Below, piece by piece: positions 1-8,703 of a stretch of DNA of 64,000 nt (positions within the stretch are counted from its first letter, which is position 1; each line of letters opens with the position of its first letter). The DNA comes from JAXGXJ01 sp963829545 (GTDB taxonomy: Bacteria > Actinomycetota > Thermoleophilia > RBG-16-64-13). The stretch is taken from positions 372,001-436,000 of the forward strand of contig CAWHIX010000010.1 in assembly GCA_963829545.1 (NCBI GenBank), in the 5' to 3' direction. Under the pieces are notes generated by a model. That model was not told the DNA's origin and searched no databases. It saw only the letters and a program-made list of their open reading frames with translations. Both the position numbers and the translations under genes were made by a program.

Positions 1-1752
1 GCGAGTCATGGAGCGCTGTCGTGATGGCATCAACATGGGTGTACTCCAGGGGATGCTCACCGATAGCGGTCCGCCATTGACGTAGAAGTCCGCCAGTTGA
101 GCGCCGGTGGGTACGGAAAGGTGGATAGTGTAGTGCCCGTTGGGCAGGTCCAGTTCGACATCCTCTCCTTTGTCGATGCTTCGTAGAAAGCCTCACGACG
201 CTCTCTGCGTCTGAGGATCACGATGGACCGTGCGTCCTTGTTCTTGGTGGTGATAGTCACAGCGTAGTCAACGGGCGTAGACGGAGTGGCGGTTGCCACG
301 ACCAGAGCCACGTTGCTCCCCACATCCACCATAGTTCCCGCGATGGGGCTCTGGGTGAGCACCGTCCCCGGGGCAGGAGAGGTCGACACGACTTCCTCAG
401 TCACAGACCACCCCAGCCCCAGCTGCGGTCAGGGCCGTCCTGTGCCGGGTCCAGCAGCAGACTGATCACAGCGGGAACCTCCACTTGGGGAGGCGGGAGT
501 AGCCGCGGGAAGAGCGACGATGTTGCTCACGGCCAGCGGACTCGGGCGCCGACCGCTCGCCCGTATCGACCCCGTATACGCGGTACTGGTAGTAGCGAGG
601 GGCTTCCGGCGAGGGACGGCCACAAGGGGGAATGTCGTTGAGCGGATCTCCCATCGGGTCGAGCAACCCGTCGTCTATGAAGGTGGCGGTGTGGGGGGAC
701 AGGGTATTGGCGGGCACGTTGGGAAACTGCCGGATCCACGGTCACCGGGGTCCAGGCGCTCAAGGGGGTGCCGCCTGCGTCGACCTCCATCCTCTCCAGC
801 ACGTATCGTGCCCGGTCTTGCTCGGTCCCGGGAAGCCAGGTCAGCGAGACCGTGGTGTCGGACGTGGCCGTGGCGATGAAGTCGGTGGGTGGGTCTGGGG
901 GGCCCTTCTCCACGCGGACTCGCAGAATCCAGGTGTTGCCCGGTTCCTCGAAGTAGTTCCGCATGGTGACCATGAGGTCCCAGTAGCCGTCGGGTATGGT
1001 GCGCGCGTCGAAGCTGTACTGGAACCAGATGTCATCCACTGCGGCTGGTGACCCGGCGGCAGTGGCGTGCAGCCCGGTGTTATCGACCTCGAGCGCGCCC
1101 ACCTTGCCTCCGGCGTCGTCACGGAACACGGAGGTGAGGGAGATGTCGTTCGGCGACGGCAGCGGCAAGGAAAGTGCGTCGTAGGCCATGAACCAGTCGG
1201 ACTGAGCGATGTGGTACTTGACCGCGGTGGGCCGCCGTCGGTGGCCAGAAGGGGAACGGGTGCCTCCAGGAGCATCACCGCGCTGGTGTCGCGACCTCCA
1301 GCCAGGAGCCCCGTGGGCCCAAGTACTGCTGGGCGACCATGGTCTTCACCACAGCCGGGGAGGGGACAGGTGGACCGTCCCACGTGACCGTGACTTCAAC
1401 GCTCTTGACAGCCTGGCCGGGCATCGCCTCGGGGGCGACCTCGTATGAGATCAAGTAGGTCATGTTGCGTTCCGGCACCACGACCGAGTCCCCGAAGAGA
1501 GCCGCGAGGTTCCTGGGGTCGTTCGTGTCGTCTGGTGATCTCCCGATAGTCGAGCTGGCGGATCTGCTCGACCTTCTCGCGAGCGATGTTGGTGGCCATG
1601 CTCTTCAAGCGGGCGGCCGAGGACTGGCTCAGGCCTTGCAGGAACAGCGGAAGGAACCCGGCCATCACAACCAGCAGCAGCAGCGGCGACCATGATCTCG
1701 ATGAGGCCGAAGCCGGCCTCGCCGCTGATGCGGTTGCCCGGTTGAACTTCAT
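1..1752 (-). pseudogene. Pilin-like surface protein with FN3 and PASTA-like domains, multiply frameshifted, 3' end outside window
   Basis: A type IV prepilin-like protein, probably a minor pilin or pilus-tip adhesin. The ATG at 1752 has a GGGAG ribosome site eight bases upstream. A few codons later a prepilin signature appears (AGFGLIEIMVA), followed in another frame by a hydrophobic helix (LLLLVVMAGFLPLFL) and a pilin-like helix (AREKVEQIRQLDY). Further pieces, each in a different frame, read as a strand-rich region, a fibronectin type III domain (about 880-560, ending YYQYRVYGVDTG) and a PASTA-like repeat (about 400-290, GTVLTQSPIAGTMVDVG). The last piece continues to base 1, so the C-terminus lies outside the window. 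At least six frame changes are needed (near 1735, 1695, 1530, 1250, 720, 540, 420 and 190). They are either sequencing indels or true decay. The domain reading is solid; the intact sequence is not recoverable here. Confidence 0.6.
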
Positions 1753-2183
1753 CGATGTATCTCCCGGGAGGACGCGGACTCGGAGGCAGCGAAGGCGGCA
1801 TCGGGGCACTGCATCGGCGCTCACCTTCAAGTCCGTTTGGTCCGATCATCGCTGCTTTCGCGCTCTCTGTGACCAAGTATCGGCCAAGCAAGTACTGGTC
1901 TTTAGTCGGTTGCTGCGCCGTGGACTGTGTATGGAGAGCAGATCCGTTGTTCATGCCGGAAGCCGTGAAGTTGCGCGTGCGCAATGTAAGGAGTGCCGCA
2001 CGGCAGACTATAAGGCGAGCTGCGGCCGAGTCCGGCAAGATGCGCCGAACGTTGTACAGCTCCGGCTAAAGTCCTCAGCCAGAGTGCCGATAGCAGGACC
2101 GACGCATCACAGATCGATGCGCCAGATCGCCAGTTGTTCGCGGTTTGGAACCAAAAGGGTCCACAAACAGGAGGAGGAGCACA
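1753..2183. other. Intergenic region between divergent pilin genes
   Basis: About 430 bases with no convincing coding region on either strand. It separates the minus-strand adhesin-like pilin from the plus-strand major pilin, so it should hold both promoters. It contains a 6-bp hairpin (TTGCGC/GCGCAA, 1971-1984) and a GTCCT/AGGAC pairing (about 2070-2099). I could not identify a clear -35/-10 pair or a known riboswitch. Confidence 0.4.
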
Positions 2184-2674
2184 ATGCTCAGTCGTCTTCG
2201 CAAGAGGATGAAGGGTGAAAAGGGTTTCACTCTCATCGAACTGTTGGTGGTGATCATCATCATCGCCATCCTGGCGGCGATCGCCATCCCGACCTTCCTC
2301 GGCCAGCGCCAGAAGGCCCAGGACGCAGCTGCTAAGTCACTGGTCCGCAATGCCATGACCGCCATCGAATCCTCCTATGTGGATGCAAAGACTTATGCGT
2401 CGCCGCGGCTGATCTCATGGCAATCGAGCCGTCCATCACTTTCAATGCCATGGCCGGCGCTCATGTGGTCGTTGGCACGGTAGGCTCAGAGGATGTCACT
2501 ACAGCGGCTGCTGCCGAGCTCAGTACTGTTGACTACTTCGGAGACGCCACCACGTTCTCCGTTGCCTCTCAATCAGCCTCCGACAACTTGTTCGGTGTGT
2601 ATACGAACAAAGGAGCGGGCGGAACGACCGTGTTTGTCAAGGACATCGGCGTAGCCGTGACGGCCGGCTGGTAG
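2184..2674 (+). CDS. pilA: Type IV major pilin (PilA-like), one frameshift
   Basis: Structural subunit of a type IV pilus, exported and cleaved by prepilin peptidase. The ATG at 2184 follows a very strong GGAGGAGGAG site. A short basic leader ends in G, followed by FTLIELLVV and an Ile/Ala-rich helix with a conserved IPTFLGQR segment. The first frame runs to about 2400 (..DAKTYAS). The globular domain continues in the next frame (ADLMAIEPSITF.. to VAVTAGW), so one base is lost or gained near 2400. The paralogue at 3463-3978 has the uninterrupted equivalent (VDMLSAIEPSI.. AELGW), which confirms the repair. A strong terminator lies 17 bases downstream, so the gene is probably transcribed alone. 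Confidence 0.85.
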
Positions 2675-2691
2675 TTAGCGATCTTTGATTT

Positions 2692-2726
2692 GAGAGGGGC
2701 CACGCAGGCGTGGCCCCTCTCTTTTG
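2692..2726 (+). terminator. Rho-independent terminator after pilin 1
   Basis: A perfect 14-bp stem (2692-2705 with 2708-2721) is closed by a very small loop and followed at once by TTTT. It sits 18 bases after the pilin stop and should isolate the highly expressed pilin message from the TPR gene. Confidence 0.9.
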
Positions 2727-2808
2727 TTTACCCAAGACGAGTGCACGGCATTCTGACCACACGCAAAGCGCCGGACGTATGATCGGCCAAGATCTCAAGA
2801 GGAAGATA

Positions 2809-3434
2809 ATGAGCCAAGCGGATGAGAACGGCGTTCTGCGCAGTATCCGGGGAACGGTACTGTGTGTTCTTCTTCTCCTAATCTCGTTCTCCCTGTTGGG
2901 CTGCTCAGGTCTCCTGTCGGAGGCGCGAGATGCCGAAGCGGCGGGTGACTACGAATCTGCGGTGGGTCTCTACCAGGCCCGCCTCCGGGACGAGCCGAAC
3001 GATCTCGATGCTTTGCGGGGTCTGACCACCCTGCTCTACCTGCAGCAGCGATTCGATGAGGTTCTTCCGCTGCAGGAGAAGCTGGTCTCTCTCGACCCGA
3101 AGGACACGCAGACCCGCGTGGAACTTGCCTTCAACTATCTGAACCATCAAGGGGAGCCGGCCAAAGCCGTTTCAGCCTTCGCTGAAGCTGCCGCCGTTGG
3201 ACCCCAGCGCGAAACACCTGACCTTTCTCGCGCAGGCCCAGACGGAAGCTGGGGATGCTGATACGGCTGAGACCACGCTCAAGAGGGCCATTGAGACGGA
3301 TGTCGGCTATGCCTACGCATACGGGGTGTTGATAGCTCTCCTCGAGGCCGACGGGCGAGCGTTCCGAGGCTGCGCTGGTCAGAGAAACGGCGGCTCAGAA
3401 AGGCGTCGTCGCCGGTAGTGGCGATCCGCTCTGA
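2809..3434 (+). CDS. TPR-repeat lipoprotein, two frameshifts
   Basis: A secreted lipoprotein with tetratricopeptide repeats, lying between two pilin genes, so it may help pilus assembly (a PilW/PilF-type role by analogy). The ATG at 2809 is preferred over 2779 because AGAGGAAG lies just upstream. The signal peptide ends in a lipobox (SLLGC). TPR-like helices follow (AEAAGDYESAVGLYQARL; ALRGLTTLLYLQQRFDEVL). Frame changes near 3200 and 3355 join to AKHLTFLAQAQTEAGDADTA and then SEAALVRETAAQKG before a TGA at 3432. The function in pilus biogenesis is inference from position; the TPR and lipobox are seen. Confidence 0.65.
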
Positions 3435-3462
3435 AGTGTGGAATGAGAAAGAGGTGCTGCAT

Positions 3463-3978
3463 ATGGCGGCCTATGGACTGAAGAAACGACTACGTCAGGG
3501 CAGTCGTTCGAACGCGGGCTTCACCCTCATCGAACTGCTAGTAGTGATCATCATCATCGCCATCCTAGCGGCGATTGCCATCCCCACCTTCCTCGGGCAG
3601 CGCCAGCAGGCGCAGGATTCTGCCTCCTACACCCTGGTACGCAACGCTCTTACGGCTATGCAGACGGCGTTCGTCGATACCGGTGACTACACTGAGGTGA
3701 CGGTGGACATGCTGAGCGCCATCGAACCGAGCATCCTGTGGGTCGACGGCGGTGAGGATTTGGTGAGGACCGATCCCGCGTGGATCCTGGCTACAGTGGA
3801 CGCGCAGGCTGAACAGAACGAGGTCGCCTTCTACGGAGAGTCGTCCACCGTCGCGGACCTGGCCAATGCAAGCGCTAGCGGCAACTACTTCGGGGTCCAG
3901 ATCGATACTCTGGAGCTGTCCGATACGGGGTACGTCAAAGTCAAGGTTATCGAAGGAACCGCCGAACTCGGCTGGTAA
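3463..3978 (+). CDS. pilA: Type IV pilin (PilA-like), second copy
   Basis: Intact paralogue of the pilin at 2184. The ATG at 3463 has AGAGGTG upstream. The leader MAAYGLKKRLRQGSRSNAG is followed by the methylated Phe and FTLIELLVV. The helix is almost identical to the first pilin through IPTFLGQRQ, after which the globular domains diverge; they share MxAIEPSI and a ..GNYFGV.. segment and both end in GW. The two copies may be used alternately or co-assemble. No terminator is obvious after this copy, and 255 bases separate it from the minor-pilin operon. Confidence 0.9.
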   Translation: MAAYGLKKRLRQGSRSNAGFTLIELLVVIIIIAILAAIAIPTFLGQRQQAQDSASYTLVRNALTAMQTAFVDTGDYTEVTVDMLSAIEPSILWVDGGEDLVRTDPAWILATVDAQAEQNEVAFYGESSTVADLANASASGNYFGVQIDTLELSDTGYVKVKVIEGTAELGW

Positions 3979-4182
3979 CCGACAAGCGGGGCGGTGCCAC
4001 CCGGCATCCCACGCTCGTCTCAGAGCCGCGAAACCACTCGCAGGAATCGTCAGCGCGCGGAAATCGTGGCCGGCGAGGGATGTTCGTCCCGCTCCGGGAC
4101 TTCACCCGCTATGACCCCTCCTGATCATGGGCTCGTTGGCATCGTCGTGCTTCCTAGTAAGCAGGACGGCCGGCGCCAATCT

Positions 4183-4196
4183 CAGACCATGGTCTG
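4183..4196. repeat. 14-bp perfect palindrome upstream of minor pilin operon
   Basis: CAGACCATGGTCTG is a perfect palindrome about 40 bases before the first minor-pilin start. It could be an operator for the operon or could be chance. No -35/-10 pair was recognised next to it. The rest of 3979-4233 shows nothing else I can name. Confidence 0.3.
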
Positions 4197-4233
4197 CCTT
4201 CTCTCCACCCGGCGCTGCCGTAGCCTGGCAGCC

Positions 4234-4760
4234 ATGGGAACGCAACCACCCTCATTCAGAGACTCACTCATTCGTGCAGGCCGGGCTACCTACCTCACCC
4301 AATCAGAGCGCGGCCACACACTTATTGAACTGACTGTGGTCATGGCCCTGCTGGGGATCTGCATGGTTGCCGGCGTCGTATCCCTGGCGTCCGGTGTGGG
4401 CACCCAGGAGGCCAGGGGCGCGGCCCAGAGCTGGCAGGCCGCCGCGGCCTGGGCCCAAGTGGGCGTGCTTTGGCATGGAGGTTCGGTAGCTCTCGACTAC
4501 GAAGACGGCGCGCTCGAACTGGCCCACGACTTCTCACTCTGCGGGGGAGCCTCGGCCCCTCTGCGCCGGTCGTGGCCGCTAGCGCGAATGTGGCGCGTTG
4601 GGTTGCCGGGGGAGGAGTCGGGGTTGCCTTCGGCGGGGCGCTGGCCTCACCCGACAGCGGCGGCTCGATCTACTTCGACAGCCTCGGGACCCGCTACCGC
4701 GTGGTCGTGCGTCCGGCAAGCGGGCTCACAGTCCGAAGCTTCTCGGCGGTCAAGCCGTGA
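4234..4760 (+). CDS. GspH/FimT-like minor pseudopilin, one frameshift
   Basis: First gene of a minor-pilin operon. After about 35 residues the prepilin site reads SERG then HTLIELTVVMALLG, a type III signal with Glu at +5. The conserved start of the mature helix is followed by a soluble domain. The frame breaks at a G-run near 4541-4570. The second frame continues GPSAPVVAASANVARWVAGG and ends in VRSFSAVKP at 4760, where the stop overlaps the GTG of the next gene. The start at ATG 4234 is tentative, since an in-frame ATG also lies at 4189. GspH/FimT-type minor pilins prime pilus assembly; the assignment rests on size, order and N-terminus. Confidence 0.7.
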
Positions 4761-5251
4761 GCGGCCCTGTGAACAGGCTGTGCGGACTCCAGACCCTGTG
4801 GCGGTCGTCCCGAGGGTGGATCCTCCTCGAGGTCATGGTAGCTGTGGTAGTCGCGAGCATCTTGCTTGGTCCGCTTGCCGGAGCCATGATGTCCGCCGCA
4901 ACTCAGGCCGCCCGCGCACGGGTGCAGGCAAGTACCCTTGCTGAGCGATCTATCGACGCCGGGACCATGGGTGCCTGGACGTGGGGAGCCCTTGTGATAT
5001 CCGCGGCCTGGCTTCCTGGCCCTGAGCTTCAGGTGAGCACCGGAGTTCCAGGGGAAGCCGCCGGCACGTCCAGCGTTGGGCTCTGGATAGATGGCTGGCT
5101 TCAGGGAGAATGGTCCGCGGATTCCTTGGGCCTAGCCGTGATCGAGGCCGAAACGTGGTCCTACAGTGAAGGGCGCGAAGCGGTGGTCCGGGTACGTGCT
5201 CCGGGGGACGCCTGGGGACCGCCGTGGAGATCGCTTGTGCCTGGGCTCTGA
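4757..5251 (+). CDS. GspI/PilV-like minor pseudopilin
   Basis: Second minor pilin. GTG 4757 overlaps the previous stop. The prepilin motif is SSRG-WILLEVMVAVVVASILLG, with Glu at +5 and an unusual Trp at mature position 1. A roughly 125-residue soluble domain rich in Trp and Gly follows. Length and order (after GspH-like, before GspJ-like) fit the GspI/PilV position. The 3' end overlaps the next small ORF by 28 bases, implying translational coupling. Confidence 0.7.
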   Translation: MSGPVNRLCGLQTLWRSSRGWILLEVMVAVVVASILLGPLAGAMMSAATQAARARVQASTLAERSIDAGTMGAWTWGALVISAAWLPGPELQVSTGVPGEAAGTSSVGLWIDGWLQGEWSADSLGLAVIEAETWSYSEGREAVVRVRAPGDAWGPPWRSLVPGL

Positions 5252-5496
5252 CGGCGCTGGTAGCGATCGCACCGCCGACCTGGTCTGTTACTCCCAGCTC
5301 CAGCGAGACGGTGATCCATCCCCCCAATGCCAGCAACCCGGGGCTCGACGTCTCCTGGACGTTAGGGCCGACGCCGGAACTCTCATTGCCCATCGTGTTC
5401 GAGGCTCCTGCAGCCGGCCCGGTGGGTGTCACCATCGACGAATCGGCTCAATCCTGGCTAATGGACGTCGGTCGTGGCCTGGACATCTATTTCTAG
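5224..5496 (+). CDS. Small secreted protein in minor pilin operon, unknown
   Basis: A 90-residue protein starting at GTG 5224. A hydrophobic N-terminus (ACAWALTALVAIAPPTWS) resembles a signal peptide. The rest is a short, Pro/Ser-rich, beta-type sequence ending in GLDIYF. It overlaps both neighbours in the same operon, which argues that it is real and tied to pilus assembly. I do not recognise the family. It could also be the remnant of a frame error, but base composition and both overlaps fit a true gene. Confidence 0.5.
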   Translation: MEIACAWALTALVAIAPPTWSVTPSSSETVIHPPNASNPGLDVSWTLGPTPELSLPIVFEAPAAGPVGVTIDESAQSWLMDVGRGLDIYF

Positions 5497-6091
5497 GCGT
5501 CTGTCGTGTCGTGCGGCGTCCGGCTTCGGTGTCATCGAGGTCGTGCTGGGGCTGTTCCTCGCGCTCTGCCTCGCTCTCGCGGTGGCACCTCTCCTAACCT
5601 CTCTGCAGAGAACGGGGGTAGAGCAGGCCGACCGGTCGGTACAGGCGGTGCAGGCTAGGGTGGCATTCGCCCGTTTCGAGCGCGACATGCGTCTAGCGGG
5701 CGGGAGCGGATGCCCGTTTCCCACCAGTGCTGCCCTACTGGAGGCTAGCGTCTCTCGTGTGATCCTTCTCGTGCCTTCGGAAGTCGATTCGACCCCGATC
5801 ATTGTGGAGTGGGAAATCACCGGCTCCAATCTCATGCGTCGCTGGGGACCATGCCCGTCCACGCGCCCAGGGGTCTTCACGACGTCGCTGTTCGTCGACA
5901 ACAAGACCATGCTGGAAGGGGTCCGCACGGGCAGCCATCTCTCCTATCTGATCGGAGAACGTATCGTCGTCGCCCCGCTTGCTCGTGCCGAGCTGGCAGC
6001 AGTCGACAAGGTTGTGCTCGAACTGTGGGCGGCGCCCTCCGGCCTCAGCAGCCCGGCCATCATCAGGACCACGGGAAGGGTCGGGCGGTGA
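5474..6091 (+). CDS. GspJ/PilW-like minor pseudopilin
   Basis: Starts at GTG 5474, overlapping the preceding ORF. The N-terminus has a basic leader ending in SG, then FGVIEVVLGLFLALCLALAV. The Glu at +5 is kept, but the usual TL is replaced by GV. A helix with repeated Val/Ala and the motif VAFARFERDMRLAGG is typical of GspJ/PilW proteins. The length of 205 residues fits the family. It stops at 6091 next to the GTG of the PilX-like gene. Confidence 0.75.
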   Translation: MAWTSISRRLSCRAASGFGVIEVVLGLFLALCLALAVAPLLTSLQRTGVEQADRSVQAVQARVAFARFERDMRLAGGSGCPFPTSAALLEASVSRVILLVPSEVDSTPIIVEWEITGSNLMRRWGPCPSTRPGVFTTSLFVDNKTMLEGVRTGSHLSYLIGERIVVAPLARAELAAVDKVVLELWAAPSGLSSPAIIRTTGRVGR

Positions 6092-7135
6092 GTGCCCTGC
6101 GCCCGAAGGAGTCGGTCACCATCCGGCGATGGTCCCGTCTTCCGTCTTCGAGCTGACCGCGGCTCCGTTCTGCTGCTGATGGTCTTCGCCTGTCTGGCCG
6201 TGGCCGTCGTGCTACAGGGGCTAAGCACAGTGATCCTGGTCGCCGAGCGAGCCATCGATGACGAGTCGGTCGGGCGTACGAGACTGAGTGAGAAGGACTC
6301 GGCCCTGGCGGACATCAGACAGATGCTTCTGAGAAGCTGGGAACCGATCGCGCCTGTGTGGTCGGAGGCCGAAGAGAGCGAGGGGGGTGGAGCCACCGAG
6401 AGCTGGGTCGAGGAGGTCCCGGAGAGCGATGGCTGGCTCATGAGGGCGACCGTCCGCCACGAGCCGACGCTGTCTCGACTGGTCGTATCGGCCTCGTTGG
6501 AGAGGGGGCGGGACGGACTTGACCTGCCCTTGGCCGCCGTGGTCGGCGGCACCATGACCGCGTCTCCCGATCGAGAGTCGCCCTGGATCGACTCCGAAGG
6601 GGCAGGGGAACCAGAAGAGACCGGGCCTTCCGCGTCCATGGTCCCGTGCTACTTCTCCGACGTTCCGGTCGATCCGCTACTTGCTTGCACCTGCGTCGTC
6701 GAGTCACTTGTCACCCCCTGGCGGCTGGACCCCGGTTGGCTGGCACTGACCTCGGCTGACTCGTCCCCTGTATCCTTCGGGGACGATGTGCTCTGCCTCG
6801 GCGGGGGCACGGCGGGATGGTTTGGGGGCAACGTGGCCCTGCCCTCCGAATGCGGGGGCACCGCGCCGGACTCGCCGGTACTGGTAGTGGTCACCGGCGG
6901 CGCCGACCTGGACGCCCGCGACCGCGGTGACCTGTACGGAGTGATCGTGGTCGACGAGGGGTCCGTGCTGCTTGAAGGTACCGTCCTGCACGGGGCCGTC
7001 TTTGCGACCGAAGAGGTCGCCCTCGGGCAGACGGGACAGATCCTGTTCTCGCCGCAGATCTTCCGTTGGGCCACGGACCGCTCACTCCATCGGGTGAGGC
7101 TCGTACCCGGAACGCGCTGGGAGGGATTGGAATAG
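6092..7135 (+). CDS. PilX/GspK-like pilus assembly protein
   Basis: A 347-residue protein with an N-terminal membrane helix after RADRGSVLLLMVFACLAVAVV, the PilX/GspK-type start that lacks the Glu at +5. The long exterior domain is acidic and Gly/Val-rich and has two Cys near the middle (LACTC). The C-terminal half has a right-handed strand pattern (GVIVVDEGSVLLEGTVLHGAVFATEEV), as in pilus-associated beta-helix proteins. It is last in the operon. GspK-like proteins cap the pseudopilus tip; assignment to that role is inferred. Confidence 0.65.
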   Translation: MPCARRSRSPSGDGPVFRLRADRGSVLLLMVFACLAVAVVLQGLSTVILVAERAIDDESVGRTRLSEKDSALADIRQMLLRSWEPIAPVWSEAEESEGGGATESWVEEVPESDGWLMRATVRHEPTLSRLVVSASLERGRDGLDLPLAAVVGGTMTASPDRESPWIDSEGAGEPEETGPSASMVPCYFSDVPVDPLLACTCVVESLVTPWRLDPGWLALTSADSSPVSFGDDVLCLGGGTAGWFGGNVALPSECGGTAPDSPVLVVVTGGADLDARDRGDLYGVIVVDEGSVLLEGTVLHGAVFATEEVALGQTGQILFSPQIFRWATDRSLHRVRLVPGTRWEGLE

Positions 7136-7158
7136 CGCGGCGACGGTATACTGGGCAC

Positions 7159-7620
7159 ATGGCAAAGAACAAGCGAGAAACCGGCCGTGGGAACGCCTCC
7201 TGGCGCAGCCTGCGGCAGCGGATGCGGCTGGAATGCCGGGAGTGCGAGATCATCTGCGAGAGGGTCGTCTCTCCCTGGCAGTGTCTCAAGAACTCGTGTC
7301 CCTTCGTGTACTCCTACGAAGACGCGGACACGTCGTATTTCGGCTGTCTCAACAAGGTCTTCAGCCCCGAGCTCGATCTGGCGGCATTCTGCGATGCTAC
7401 GGACCGGGGGGGACGAGCGACCGACCCCTACGGCAGTCTCCGGGTGACGCGGTCGCCACGGCCCGAGTGTGCGGTGCGGATCGAGCAGGCGTACGCTGCT
7501 CTCTCGACGCCCGGCTGCTGCTGCAACCCCACGTTCTTCCTTCATCCCGGCGGATCGGAAGAGACCATCCGCCTGACCACGAATCCCCCGTCGGATCCCG
7601 ACGAGGGTCTCCAGAGCTAG
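7159..7620 (+). CDS. Cys-rich conserved-type protein of unknown function
   Basis: A 153-residue protein whose ATG at 7159 follows a -10-like TATACT (7148-7153). The N-terminal half has a dense cysteine pattern (CRECEIIC, then WQCLKNSCPFVYSYED, then FGCLNKVF) and the C-terminus has a CCC cluster. This suggests metal or Fe-S binding, but no family is recognised. It is preceded by the pilus operon and followed 12 bases later by RNase Z. The short gap makes co-transcription with rnz likely. Confidence 0.6.
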   Translation: MAKNKRETGRGNASWRSLRQRMRLECRECEIICERVVSPWQCLKNSCPFVYSYEDADTSYFGCLNKVFSPELDLAAFCDATDRGGRATDPYGSLRVTRSPRPECAVRIEQAYAALSTPGCCCNPTFFLHPGGSEETIRLTTNPPSDPDEGLQS

Positions 7621-7632
7621 TTCGGACAGCTC

Positions 7633-8565
7633 TTGGATCTTCACCTGGTCTTTCTGGGTACCGCGGGAGCGACTCCCACGGTCGATCGAGGCTCCAGCGC
7701 CACTCTGCTGATCCGGGGAGGGGAGAGGATACTCATCGACTGCGGCGAGGGCACGCAGAGGCAGCTGATGCGCTCCGTGGGCCTGGCCCGCATAGGCATG
7801 ATCCTGCTCACTCATCTCCATGGAGACCACTATCTGGGTCTTCCCGGGCTCCTCAAGACCTGGAGCCTGCTGGGGAGGGTCGAGCCCCTCCTGCTCTACG
7901 GGCCCGATGGCCTGTACGAACTGCTTCGCGACGCCGAACGCCTTGTGGGTCGTCCCCGCTTCCCTCTACTCGTTGAGGAGGCCGCACCGGGGATCGTCCT
8001 GGAGGGTATCGACTACTGGCTGAAGGCGGCCCCGGTCGATCATGGTCTCCCCGGTCTGGCCTGGTGCCTGGAGGAGAAGCTTCGTCCGGGGCTGTTCCAT
8101 CCGGAGTGGGCCATCGCGCTCGGGGTCGTGCCCGGCCCCGATTTCGGGCGGCTGCAGAAAGGGGAGAGCGTCGTGGTAGCCGATGGCCGCGAGGTCCGGC
8201 CGGAGGAGGTCATGGAGCCCTCCCGCCCGGGGCGCAAGGTCGTTATCACCGGTGACACCCGGCCGGTGGAGTCGGTGGCCGAACTGGCCGCCGGGGCGTC
8301 CGTGCTCGTGCACGAATCGACCTTCGCCTGGGAAGAGCACGATCGCGCGCTGGAGACTCGTCATTCGACGGCTCGCGAAGCGGCCGAGGTGGCTCGTGAC
8401 GCCGGGGTAGACATGCTGGTCCTCACCCATATCAGCTCCCGCCACGGCTGGAGGGAGTTGCGCAGCGAAGCCAGGGCCGTCTTCCCACACACGATCCTGC
8501 CCCGGGACTTCGATATCCTGGCTGTGCCGTACCCCGAGAAGGGGCGGGCGCACCTGGACGGCTGA
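7633..8565 (+). CDS. rnz: Ribonuclease Z (tRNA 3' processing)
   Basis: A 310-residue metallo-beta-lactamase-fold endonuclease that trims tRNA 3' trailers. It starts at TTG 7633. The signature HLHGDHYLGLPG at residues 61-72 supplies the zinc ligands. Further ligands are seen in the ITGDTRP segment and in VLTHISSRH near the C-terminus. The N-terminal FLGTAGATPT and the DCGEGTQRQL segment are typical of RNase Z. It sits directly upstream of tRNA-Arg, whose 3' CCA is not encoded, so that tRNA would need this enzyme plus CCA addition. Confidence 0.95.
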   Translation: MDLHLVFLGTAGATPTVDRGSSATLLIRGGERILIDCGEGTQRQLMRSVGLARIGMILLTHLHGDHYLGLPGLLKTWSLLGRVEPLLLYGPDGLYELLRDAERLVGRPRFPLLVEEAAPGIVLEGIDYWLKAAPVDHGLPGLAWCLEEKLRPGLFHPEWAIALGVVPGPDFGRLQKGESVVVADGREVRPEEVMEPSRPGRKVVITGDTRPVESVAELAAGASVLVHESTFAWEEHDRALETRHSTAREAAEVARDAGVDMLVLTHISSRHGWRELRSEARAVFPHTILPRDFDILAVPYPEKGRAHLDG

Positions 8566-8570
8566 ACCGG

Positions 8571-8576
8571 TATAAT
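8571..8576 (+). promoter_or_regulatory. -10 box of tRNA-Arg promoter
   Basis: A consensus TATAAT lies just after the rnz stop, with the predicted start about 48 bases before the mature tRNA. No good -35 was found at 16-18 bases, because that position lies inside the end of rnz. Confidence 0.55.
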
Positions 8577-8630
8577 CCCCCTTCGTCGGCGGCCCACCTC
8601 GTGGCAGACGCAAGCGCCGATGGCCTTCCC

Positions 8631-8703
8631 GCCCACGTAGCTCAGGGGATAGAGCACTGGCCTCCGGAGCCAGGTGTCGCAGGTTCGAATCCTGCCGTGG
8701 GCA
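8631..8703 (+). tRNA. tRNA-Arg (anticodon CCG)
   Basis: Cloverleaf of 73 nt. The acceptor stem GCCCACG (8631-8637) pairs with CGTGGGC (8696-8702), with discriminator A at 8703. The D arm carries TAGCTCAGGGGATAGAGC, the anticodon stem is CTGGC/GCCAG with loop CTCCGGA (anticodon CCG, reading CGG), and the T arm is CAGGTTCGAATCCTG. CCA is not encoded. The minus-strand lipB reading frame runs through this gene in antisense. Confidence 0.97.

Noticed and set aside
1990..2180. Possible cyclic-di-GMP-I riboswitch upstream of the pilin
   Set aside because: A stretch with CTCCGGCTAAAG and GCCGATAGCAGGACC resembles the 3' half of the aptamer, but the conserved 5' half (GGCAAACC and ACGCAAAGC in order) is absent. 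A covariance-model search would be decisive.
2755..2808. ACGCAAAGC block before the TPR gene as a riboswitch
   Set aside because: Only this short block matches; the GGCAAACC partner and the pairing pattern are missing.
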